From: Cyanobacteria bacterium OH_CFB_184
Lineage (GTDB): Bacteria > Cyanobacteriota > Vampirovibrionia > Gastranaerophilales > Gastranaerophilaceae
DNA length: 5,282 nucleotides
Assembly (NCBI GenBank): GCA_023414155.1
Contig: JAEZOG010000207.1
Location: 1 to 5,282 of the forward strand
Direction of reading: 5' to 3'
In this document: positions 1 through 4,655 of the stretch, one piece after another
Numbering within the stretch: position 1 is the stretch's first letter
How the letters are laid out: every line of letters begins with the position of its first letter
Translations under genes and position numbers: made by a program
Notes under the pieces: generated by a model
What the model was told of the DNA's origin: nothing
Databases searched by the model: none
Seen by the model: only the letters and a program-made list of their open reading frames with translations

Positions 1-270
1 GATAAAGCAAAAGAATATGGTGCATTCATAGTTGCTTCAGGTAGAAGCGATTTTGAAAACCAAATAAATAATTCGCTTGCATTTCCAGGCTTATTTAAAG
101 GTGCTTTAGAGAATAATGTTAATAAGATTACTGATGAGATGAATTTAAATGCAGCAATAGCAATTGCTTCATTGATTAAAGATGAAGAATTAAAGCCTGA
201 TTATATAATACCAGACGCCTTAGATATTAGGGTGGCAGAAGCTGTTGCAAGCAATATAGCGCCTAATTAA
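1..270 (+). CDS. NAD(P)-dependent malic enzyme, C-terminal fragment (5' end outside window)
   Basis: Frame 1 is open from the first base to a TAA at 268-270, giving 89 residues. Oxidative decarboxylation of malate to pyruvate, in the cytoplasm, is the known role of the family. The visible part carries the malic-enzyme block SGRSDFENQINNSLAFPGLF (residues 14-33), followed by a helix with LNAAIAIASL and the closing PDYIIPDALDIRVAEAVA segment. Both are typical of the C-terminal NAD(P)-binding lobe of bacterial malic enzymes, which are usually around 390-480 residues or a larger fusion to a phosphotransacetylase domain. This copy ends soon after the lobe, so it is the short, unfused type at its C-terminus. 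The start, malate-binding half and promoter lie outside the window. It converges with the sigma factor gene and shares four bases with it. Cofactor preference cannot be read from this fragment. Confidence 0.93.
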   Translation, partial: DKAKEYGAFIVASGRSDFENQINNSLAFPGLFKGALENNVNKITDEMNLNAAIAIASLIKDEELKPDYIIPDALDIRVAEAVASNIAPN

Positions 271-1091
271 ACGATGCTTTTTTTCATTCTTTCTGAACGG
301 TTGCTTGTCAGAATATTTCTTAATTTCATAATGGCTTGTGCGTGAAGCTGGCAAACTCTTGATTCAGATACTTCGATTGCTTCACCGATTTCTTTTAAAG
401 TCATGTTTTGATGATAGTATAAAACCATTATCATTCTTTCTCTTTCAGGAAGGCTTTTAAGCGCTTGTTGAAGTTCTTTTTTAGCGTCTTTTTCTTCAAG
501 TTTTTCTAAAGGATTTACAGAATTTGTATCCTCAATAGTATCTATTATTTCAACGCTCTCTTCAGAGTTGCCTCTTTTTTCGTAGATAGATGCAATTGAA
601 GTGTCTTCTGCTAATATGGAATCAACTTTTTCTTTTTCAATTCCTAAACTTTCACCTATTTCTTGAGAAGTTGGTGTTCTCCCTAGTTTTTGCCTTAAAA
701 GTTCAGATGCTTGTTTTACATCTTTGATTTTTTTTCTTGCGCTTCTTGGAAGCCAATCTTGAGCTCTTATTTTGTCAATGATTGTTCCTCTAATCCTCAT
801 AATAGCGTATGTTTCAAACCTTGCGCCTTTATCAGGAGAGAATTTTTCTATTGCATCTATAAGACCTTCTACTCCGTAGCTGGTGATATCTTCTATGCTG
901 TATGAGGTTGGAAGATTTACTTTTACCCTGCCGATTACGTATCTTGTAAGATAGATGTATTGCACAATAAGCTCGTCCCTAATTTTTTTGTTGGAACGGT
1001 CATTTAAATAAGCCTCCCAAAGTGCGCTTAGCTCTTCGTCTGAAACTTTTTTAATTTTGTTATACGAGCTATATTGTAAATCTTCACCCAT
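267..1091 (-). CDS. fliA: RNA polymerase sigma factor, FliA/WhiG (sigma-28) type
   Basis: A 274-residue sigma-70-family protein of about usual FliA/WhiG length (roughly 240-270). Numbered from the ATG, region 2 spans about residues 38-112, with the core-binding and -10-recognition block ITSYGVEGLIDAIEKF followed by RFETYAIMRIRGTIIDKIR. The phrase DWLPRSARKK just after it is a hallmark of the FliA/WhiG branch. Region 3 (about 120-170) contains LGRTPTSQEIGESLGI. Region 4 (about 205-260) contains the helix-turn-helix LKEIGEAIEVSESRVCQLHA. There is no region 1.1, as expected for this group. An ATG at 1089-1091 is preceded in frame by TTG at 1092-1094. I chose ATG because a weak GGGA lies 8 nt upstream, but the TTG start cannot be excluded. 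FliA members drive flagellar and chemotaxis genes, but no flagellar gene or anti-sigma factor FlgM is visible here. It has its own promoter-like region (1126-1154). Confidence 0.9.
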   Translation of the reverse strand: MGEDLQYSSYNKIKKVSDEELSALWEAYLNDRSNKKIRDELIVQYIYLTRYVIGRVKVNLPTSYSIEDITSYGVEGLIDAIEKFSPDKGARFETYAIMRIRGTIIDKIRAQDWLPRSARKKIKDVKQASELLRQKLGRTPTSQEIGESLGIEKEKVDSILAEDTSIASIYEKRGNSEESVEIIDTIEDTNSVNPLEKLEEKDAKKELQQALKSLPERERMIMVLYYHQNMTLKEIGEAIEVSESRVCQLHAQAIMKLRNILTSNRSERMKKSIV

Positions 1092-1125
1092 CAAATATAT
1101 CCCAAGTATCCCATAATGGTAGCCT

Positions 1126-1154
1126 ATTATAATTCTATTTGTAAATAGAATTAA
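1126..1154 (-). promoter_or_regulatory. Candidate sigma-70 promoter of the sigma factor gene
   Basis: A perfect TATAAT reads on the minus strand at 1131-1126. A weak -35 (TTAATT, three of six matches) lies at 1154-1149 with 17-bp spacing. The predicted transcript start is near 1119, giving a leader of about 28 nt before the ATG at 1091. The spacer is filled by an inverted repeat, reported separately. Confidence 0.45.
1131..1152. promoter_or_regulatory. Perfect 10-2-10 inverted repeat, candidate operator of the sigma factor gene
   Basis: The arms AATTCTATTT (1131-1140) and AAATAGAATT (1143-1152) are exact reverse complements separated by GT. The dyad starts at the edge of the TATAAT box, fills the promoter spacer and reaches into the weak -35. 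That is the classic position for a dimeric repressor. The two-base centre is too tight for a good RNA hairpin, and no T-run follows on the minus strand, so a terminator is unlikely. Confidence 0.5.
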
Positions 1155-1193
1155 GAAATCGTGTATATAGATGAGTTTTATTAAAACGTAACT

Positions 1194-2306
1194 TTAATTA
1201 GACTGTTTTTTTCTTTTGCGGCGTCTCATTAAATCAACAAAAGCTTCAAGTCTTGTTAAATAACCTGCTTTTCCGGATTGTTCATCCATAATCAGAGTTA
1301 ATATAGGGACTTCAACATCTTCTCTCATCGCTGGGAATATATTCTGCGACATTATCTCCGGCATGCAGGTAAACGGGCTTATGTGTATAAGACCATCTAT
1401 ACCTTTGTTATCAGCATTGACTACATCGCTTATAGATTCTAAAGCGTCCCCGCCGATATCTCTTGTAAGGTATGGTTTTGCAAGTCTAAAAGATCTCTCT
1501 AGGTGGGTTTCTCCGCCTTTAAACATTTTAGGAATTATGGCATCTTTCAAAAAGCTTGAAATAGTTAAGCTTCTTCTTGTCTGAACTCCCATTTTTCCAA
1601 GTTCTCTTTCGATGTACTGATTTGAAAAAGGATCTTGAACAAGGTAAATTTCCCCGGTTAAATCAACATGAAGAACTTCTCTGTTTTCATCGATAGGCGT
1701 TTTTTTAAGCTCAGCTATAGCCGCTTTTTCTGCTTTTTTTAAGTCTCTAACCCTATCTACATCCATTATTATTTTTAAAGCTTTTTTATAATGTTTTTCT
1801 GCTGTTCCAAACTCGATTTCTCTTGCTCTATAGTATGCAAGAAGCGTCTCTATTCTGTCTAAAACAAAAACTTTTCTAATAGCAATATTGATTGAGTTTA
1901 TGATCGGGATAGGATTTTTTATGCCTGTTAGTTTTTGCATAAAATCAAACATTCCTTTTAATCCGTCATAAAGTTGAAGCTCAACGTAATTAGCTTCGTA
2001 ACCCAGTTCTTTAAGGATTGTTTGAATACTGTTTCCGTATTCACCTAATCTGCAAATTCCAGGTGAAGAAATCATCGCGACATAATCAGCTCCGCCTTCA
2101 ATTGCTTCGATGAAGTTGCCTAAAATAAGCTTGTAAGGAAGACAAATCGATTCAGGACTGTGTTTTGTTCCTAGTGAAAGAGTTTTTTTGTTGGAGTAGG
2201 GAGGAACAAAAGCTTCTATTCCTAGTTTTTCAAGAGCTGCCGCCCAAACTATGTATACATTTCCCATATGAGGGAATGCGACTTTTATTCTCTTTTTTTC
2301 TTTCAT
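1194..2306 (-). CDS. 2-hydroxyacyl-CoA dehydratase D-component-like / CoA-dehydratase activase-related Fe-S protein
   Basis: A 370-residue cytoplasmic protein resembling the COG3580/3581 (DUF2229-related) proteins, distant relatives of the 2-hydroxyglutaryl-CoA dehydratase beta subunit. The N-terminal part opens with KVAFPHMGNVYIVWAAALEKLG. The first conserved Cys is in HSPESICLPYK (C55) and the second in SSPGICRLGEYG (C85). A variable helical linker spans about 115-210. The C-terminal part has DLTGEIYLVQDPFSNQYIE (215-233), then GLIHISPFTCMPEI (C314) and DEQSGKAGYLTRLEAFVDL (341-359). C55, C85 and C314 are the only cysteines and match family motif positions, so they are likely [4Fe-4S] ligands (inference). 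Family members often sit with or fuse to a BadF/HgdC ATPase activase, but none is in this window. The true reaction of this group is not established. The ATG at 2306 has only a weak AGAA upstream, 14 bp after the stop of the winged-helix gene, suggesting co-transcription and perhaps translational dependence. Confidence 0.8.
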   Translation of the reverse strand: MKEKKRIKVAFPHMGNVYIVWAAALEKLGIEAFVPPYSNKKTLSLGTKHSPESICLPYKLILGNFIEAIEGGADYVAMISSPGICRLGEYGNSIQTILKELGYEANYVELQLYDGLKGMFDFMQKLTGIKNPIPIINSINIAIRKVFVLDRIETLLAYYRAREIEFGTAEKHYKKALKIIMDVDRVRDLKKAEKAAIAELKKTPIDENREVLHVDLTGEIYLVQDPFSNQYIERELGKMGVQTRRSLTISSFLKDAIIPKMFKGGETHLERSFRLAKPYLTRDIGGDALESISDVVNADNKGIDGLIHISPFTCMPEIMSQNIFPAMREDVEVPILTLIMDEQSGKAGYLTRLEAFVDLMRRRKRKKQSN

Positions 2307-2320
2307 AGTTATTCTTTTAT

Positions 2321-2896
2321 TTACGCTTTGAGGATGTATCCGCCATTATCAGCGTTGAACAATACGTCTTCATTTATTTTACTTCTTAAGTTTTTAATGT
2401 ATTTGTATACATAATCTCTTGGAAGTTCTAAAATCTTTGCTAAGTCTTTTGCATAAACAATAGAGTTTTTGTTTGCTAAGAAGTATTCGAAAATCATTTG
2501 TTCACGCGATGTTAAACTTTTTTTGAAAGTTAAATTTGATTCTTCATTTTGTTGAAGTTCTGTTTTTGATATGGATTTTTCTTTTTGTTCAACAGTTTTT
2601 TGAGAAACGGTTTGCTTTTTAGGAGCTACAGCTTGTTTAGGTTCAATTTTAGGCATAAGCTCTTTTTCTTTTTCAAAAGATTTTATTGCAATAGGTTGCA
2701 ATTTTTCTGCTTTCATTTTGAACGATTCTGTTGGCATTGTATTTAGCGACTTGGACATAACCTTGTCGATCATATCATTTGTTTGTCTTTCCCCTTGAAT
2801 AGTCTTCCCTAGCCTAGCAGCAAATTCTTCAAGTGTGATGCGTTCTAGTGAACTTCTCCATTGACGAATTTCTTCTTTGCTTAAGTATTCTGCCAT
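2321..2896 (-). CDS. Orphan winged-helix (OmpR/PhoB-like) DNA-binding protein with long polar linker
   Basis: A 191-residue protein whose family I do not recognise as a whole. Residues 1-48 form a compact helical segment (LSKEEIRQWRSSLERITLEEFAARLG). Residues 60-122 are a low-complexity linker rich in K, Q and E. Residues 127-191 look like a winged helix: LTSREQMIFEYFLANKNSIVYAKDLAKIL, then the recognition-helix-like DYVYKYIKNLRSKI, then the wing NADNGGYILKA. The last two blocks follow the OmpR/PhoB effector pattern (V..I..LR.KI ... GGGY.L). There is no receiver domain, signal peptide or membrane segment, and no cysteine. The ATG at 2896 is preceded by a strong AAGGAGA. The dehydratase-like gene follows 14 bp downstream, so this protein may control that unit or itself, possibly through repeats at 2957-3061. 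The DNA-binding role is inferred from pattern similarity. A protein-interaction role for the N-terminal segment is possible. Confidence 0.75.
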   Translation of the reverse strand: MAEYLSKEEIRQWRSSLERITLEEFAARLGKTIQGERQTNDMIDKVMSKSLNTMPTESFKMKAEKLQPIAIKSFEKEKELMPKIEPKQAVAPKKQTVSQKTVEQKEKSISKTELQQNEESNLTFKKSLTSREQMIFEYFLANKNSIVYAKDLAKILELPRDYVYKYIKNLRSKINEDVLFNADNGGYILKA

Positions 2897-2905
2897 ACCT
2901 AAAAA

Positions 2906-2912
2906 TCTCCTT
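2906..2912 (-). promoter_or_regulatory. Strong Shine-Dalgarno of the winged-helix gene
   Basis: The minus strand reads AAGGAGA with 9 nt before the ATG at 2896. It is the best ribosome-binding match in the window and fixes that start. The downstream dehydratase-like gene has a far weaker site. Confidence 0.8.
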
Positions 2913-2941
2913 GACTCAAAACTGTTTTAAATAAAAACTTC

Positions 2942-2953
2942 AACCTTTCGGTT
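2942..2953 (-). other. Small GNRA-type hairpin in the leader of the winged-helix gene
   Basis: The minus strand reads AACC-GAAA-GGTT, a 4-bp stem closed by a GAAA tetraloop, about 30 nt upstream of the Shine-Dalgarno. If transcription starts near 2997 it would lie in the 5' leader. It is short enough to arise by chance. Confidence 0.25.
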
Positions 2954-3003
2954 AAATACAAATGTACCACAATCACTCGGTAAAATCTCATTTTTTTTAA
3001 GAA

Positions 3004-3032
3004 AATAAATAAAATTTTAAAAAGATTTACAA
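3004..3032 (-). promoter_or_regulatory. Weak candidate promoter for the winged-helix/dehydratase-like unit
   Basis: TTGTAA (3032-3027) and TTTATT (3009-3004) on the minus strand are separated by 17 bp, each matching four of six consensus bases. The surrounding DNA is so AT-rich that other -10 candidates exist. The predicted leader is about 100 nt. An ATGTAC-centred dyad lies just upstream of the -35. Confidence 0.25.
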
Positions 3033-3035
3033 AAC

Positions 3036-3051
3036 ATAAATGTACACTTAT
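3036..3051. promoter_or_regulatory. Near-palindrome ATAAATGT/ACACTTAT, candidate operator
   Basis: The two 8-bp half-sites are reverse complements with one mismatch, centred on TGTACA. The core AAATGTAC (3038-3045) recurs exactly at 2960-2967, inside a shorter TACA-AA-TGTA dyad (2957-2966). Both lie only in the gap upstream of the winged-helix gene. An 8-bp palindrome CACATGTG (3054-3061) is adjacent. Which protein binds is unknown; the winged-helix protein itself is a natural guess. Confidence 0.35.
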
Positions 3052-3067
3052 TGCACATGTGAGTAAT

Positions 3068-3097
3068 AAAAAGCCATGTTGAAAAACATGGCTTTTT
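3068..3097 (-). terminator. Rho-independent terminator of the NrtR-like gene
   Basis: A perfect 13-bp stem, AAAAAGCCATGTT (3068-3080) and AACATGGCTTTTT (3085-3097), closes a 4-nt loop. On the minus strand the stem's 3' arm ends in a run of five T, about 20 bp after the NrtR-like stop at 3120. Sequence symmetry could make it work in both directions, but no plus-strand gene needs it. Confidence 0.88.
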
Positions 3098-3119
3098 AAA
3101 ATATAGATCTTTCTGATTT

Positions 3120-3800
3120 TTAAGAGAAGAAATGTCCTCTTTTTGAGTTTAATGTTATTTTGTCAAAAGAATATAATCTTGCAGGTCTTTTTGATCCTGA
3201 TTTTGTGTATTCGTCAAGTTCTTTTAAGATTGATCCTGTTAGAACTTTCTTTCTGAAATTTCTTTTGTCTAACTTTTTATCCCAGATAAGTTCGTATGAT
3301 TTTTGAAGTTCTGTAAGAGTGAATTTTTCAGGAAGCAATTGGAATGCTATCGGGCAAAATTCTAATCTTTCTCTCATTCTTTTTAAAGAATATTCGATGA
3401 TTTCTTTGTGGTCAAAAGCTAATGGAGGAAGTTGGTATACTCCGTGCCATTGAACTTCTGTAATTTCAGTTTTATCTTCGAATGCAAGTTCAATATCATC
3501 AGAACGAATAAGGGCAAAGTATGCGCAAGTAATAACCCTTGCATTTGGATAACGAAGTGGGTCACCAAATGTATACAGCTGTTCTAGGTAGATGTTTTGG
3601 ACGTTAGTTTTTTCTTTAAGTATTCTTAAAGCAGCTTCGTCAAGATTTTCTGATAAACGTATAAATCCTCCAGGGATCGCCCATCTAGCCTTAAATGGTT
3701 CGTGAGCACGTTTTACCAATAGAACATTCAGTTTGTTTTTCTTTATTGTGAAGATAACAACGTCGGCTGTTACCTCGTGTGTTTTAATCTCGTGAAACAT
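3120..3800 (-). CDS. nrtR: NrtR-family transcriptional regulator (Nudix-like sensor plus winged helix)
   Basis: A 226-residue protein with the two-domain NrtR layout and normal family length. Residues 8-145 are a Nudix fold: ADVVIFTIKKNKLNVLLVKR, then AIPGGFIRLSENL, then ALRILKEKTNV, YTFGDP and VITCAYFALI. Residues 150-213 form the C-terminal winged helix with the NrtR signature FQLLPEKFTLTELQKSYE, LDKRNFRKKVL and RPARLYSF. In the Nudix box G45, E51, R59 and E63 are kept, but position 60 is Ile, 64 is Lys and 66 is Asn in place of Glu, Glu and Gly. Two metal-binding acids are therefore missing, and it is probably a ligand sensor, not an enzyme. Characterised NrtR proteins bind ADP-ribose or related nucleotides and control NAD(P) cofactor genes; relatives (AraR-type) sense sugars. 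No NAD-biosynthesis gene is nearby, so its target cannot be named. It is monocistronic, with a terminator downstream. Confidence 0.85.
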   Translation of the reverse strand: MFHEIKTHEVTADVVIFTIKKNKLNVLLVKRAHEPFKARWAIPGGFIRLSENLDEAALRILKEKTNVQNIYLEQLYTFGDPLRYPNARVITCAYFALIRSDDIELAFEDKTEITEVQWHGVYQLPPLAFDHKEIIEYSLKRMRERLEFCPIAFQLLPEKFTLTELQKSYELIWDKKLDKRNFRKKVLTGSILKELDEYTKSGSKRPARLYSFDKITLNSKRGHFFS

Positions 3801-3842
3801 AGTTTTCTCTAATCTAATCTATATTTATTTTATTTTAAACAT

Positions 3843-3859
3843 ATCCACTTTGTGTGAAT
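3843..3859. promoter_or_regulatory. Imperfect dyad upstream of the NrtR-like gene, possible autoregulatory operator
   Basis: Half-sites ATCCAC (3843-3848) and GTGAAT (3854-3859) are inverted with one mismatch and a 5-bp spacer. On the minus strand they overlap TTCACA, a possible -35 (five of six), which lies 15 bp from TAAAAT (five of six, a short spacer). Auto-control is common in this family. The sequence alone does not show that NrtR binds here. Confidence 0.3.
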
Positions 3860-3861
3860 TA

Positions 3862-3899
3862 TTAAGAAAAATAAACCGAAAGCGCTGTGGGTTTCTTAA
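3862..3899 (-). terminator. Probable terminator structure of the lytic transglycosylase gene
   Basis: On the minus strand TTAAGAAA (3899-3892) is the exact reverse complement of TTTCTTAA (3869-3862). Inside it AAACC can pair with GGTTT (3896-3892 region with 3877-3873), followed by ATTTTTC. The stop codon (3898-3896) lies in the 5' arm. The stem is AT-rich and imperfect inside, so efficiency is uncertain, but it is the only terminator-like element after the gene. Confidence 0.5.
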
Positions 3900-4495
3900 A
3901 TAGCTTGAGTTAGCATAAAGTTATTTAAGAAAATATCATGGTCATATGATTGACGCATCGGGTCTGGTTTCTGAACCGGAGCTTTTTGAGGAGCTGCTGG
4001 TTTGTTGTATTGACGGATGCTCGCATCTGGATAACTTTTTTGATAGTTATATTCGTTCATAATGTTAGAAACAAATCTTTTTGTTTCTGAGAACGGAGGC
4101 ATTCCGTTGTATTTTTTAACGTTTCCAGGTCCTGCATTGTAAGCTGCAAGAGCAAGTTCAACTGATCCAAACATCTTGTACATCATTTTGTAATATACAA
4201 GACCACCCTTGATATTATCGTTTAGATAATAAGGATTATATCCTAATCTTTTAGCTGTTTGCGGCATTAATTGAAATACGCCGACAGCTCCGTATGCACT
4301 TCTTTTGTTGTGACAAAATCCAGATTCTTGTTTTGCAATACTTAAACCTAACGCAGGATCGATTCCTAATTCAATGGAATGTTTTACAATTGCTTTTTTA
4401 ATTGTAACGGTTGATTCTGCTTGTGCTTTTTGTTGGGGGAGTGTTGTAAGGGTTAGACCAATTATAAGTGTTAGTGTGAGTAACCTTCTAATCAT
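3896..4495 (-). CDS. Secreted lytic transglycosylase, SLT domain (Slt70/MltE-like)
   Basis: A 199-residue exported murein hydrolase, predicted to cleave the glycan MurNAc-GlcNAc bond and form 1,6-anhydro-MurNAc. Residues 1-27 are a signal peptide: RR at 3-4, a hydrophobic core (LLTLTLIIGLTLTTL) and a likely cleavage after AQA (residue 26). The SLT domain spans about 33-150. IAKQESGF carries the catalytic Glu57, and YGAVGVFQLMPQTAKRLG (68-85), ALAAYNAGPGNVKKY (115-129) and RFVSNIMNEY (140-149) are the other conserved motifs. A proline- and glutamine-rich tail (about 165-182) follows, with no LysM or other wall-binding domain. There is no lipobox, so it is soluble or wall-associated. The ATG at 4495 has AAAGGA 5 nt upstream. 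It has its own promoter candidate and terminator, so it is probably monocistronic. Confidence 0.93.
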   Translation of the reverse strand: MIRRLLTLTLIIGLTLTTLPQQKAQAESTVTIKKAIVKHSIELGIDPALGLSIAKQESGFCHNKRSAYGAVGVFQLMPQTAKRLGYNPYYLNDNIKGGLVYYKMMYKMFGSVELALAAYNAGPGNVKKYNGMPPFSETKRFVSNIMNEYNYQKSYPDASIRQYNKPAAPQKAPVQKPDPMRQSYDHDIFLNNFMLTQAI

Positions 4496-4500
4496 GTAAA

Positions 4501-4506
4501 TCCTTT
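4501..4506 (-). promoter_or_regulatory. Ribosome-binding site of the lytic transglycosylase gene
   Basis: The minus strand reads AAAGGA with 5 nt before the ATG at 4495, supporting that start, which also gives a complete signal peptide. Confidence 0.6.
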
Positions 4507-4564
4507 TTTTTGTAAATTGAGAATTTGGGTTAAAATTTTATAAATCTTCTTGATTACTTTTATA

Positions 4565-4592
4565 ATGATATTACAAAAATTTAAAATTTCAA
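4565..4592 (-). promoter_or_regulatory. Candidate sigma-70 promoter of the lytic transglycosylase gene
   Basis: TTGAAA (4592-4587) and TATCAT (4570-4565) on the minus strand each match five of six consensus bases, with a 16-bp spacer. The predicted start is near 4558, giving a leader of about 60 nt. The -35 lies in one arm of a larger inverted repeat. Confidence 0.45.
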
Positions 4593-4639
4593 CCCTGTAG
4601 CCAGTTTCCAGCTTTATGCCAGTTATAGCTTGAAATTTT
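4583..4639. repeat. Inverted repeat enclosing two tandem GCCAGTT repeats
   Basis: AAAATTTCAA (4583-4592) and TTGAAATTTT (4630-4639) are exact inverted arms of 10 bp. Between them two direct repeats begin 18 bp apart: GCCAGTTTCCAGCTT (4600-4614) and GCCAGTTATAGCTT (4618-4631). The block follows the NeuA-type stop by about 16 bp and abuts the transglycosylase promoter. On the minus strand the 3' arm leads into a T-rich stretch (TTTTAAATTTTT), so it may also serve as a weak terminator. Its role is unresolved. Confidence 0.45.
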
Positions 4640-4655
4640 TTGTAAACTTTTTGCT

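Noticed and set aside
711..905. Plus-strand 64-codon open frame (Cys- and Phe-rich translation)
   Set aside because: Antisense to the well-supported sigma factor gene, no ribosome-binding site and no recognisable motif; a shadow frame.
1131..1152. Rho-independent terminator of the dehydratase-like gene
   Set aside because: The two-base loop, pure AT/CT stem and lack of a following T-run on the minus strand fit an operator better than a terminator.
1175..1187. GTTTT-ATT-AAAAC dyad just after the dehydratase-like stop
   Set aside because: A five-pair AT-rich stem in AT-rich DNA is expected by chance, and no U-tract follows.
1363..1584. Plus-strand 73-codon open frame
   Set aside because: Antisense to the conserved C-terminal motifs of the dehydratase-like gene, with no start signal; a shadow frame.
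2988..3025. A/T-rich stretch as a possible replication or integration site
   Set aside because: Simple AT bias with no iterated boxes, DnaA-box cluster or flanking att-like repeats.
4600..4631. CRISPR-like array
   Set aside because: Only two imperfect 14-15 bp copies with a 3-bp gap, no spacers and no cas genes.
4583..4639. Cyclic-di-GMP (GEMM) or other known riboswitch
   Set aside because: GGAAACTGG and GGCTACAGGG on the minus strand look faintly similar, but the required GACGCAAAGCC-type core and P1/P2/P3 helices are missing.
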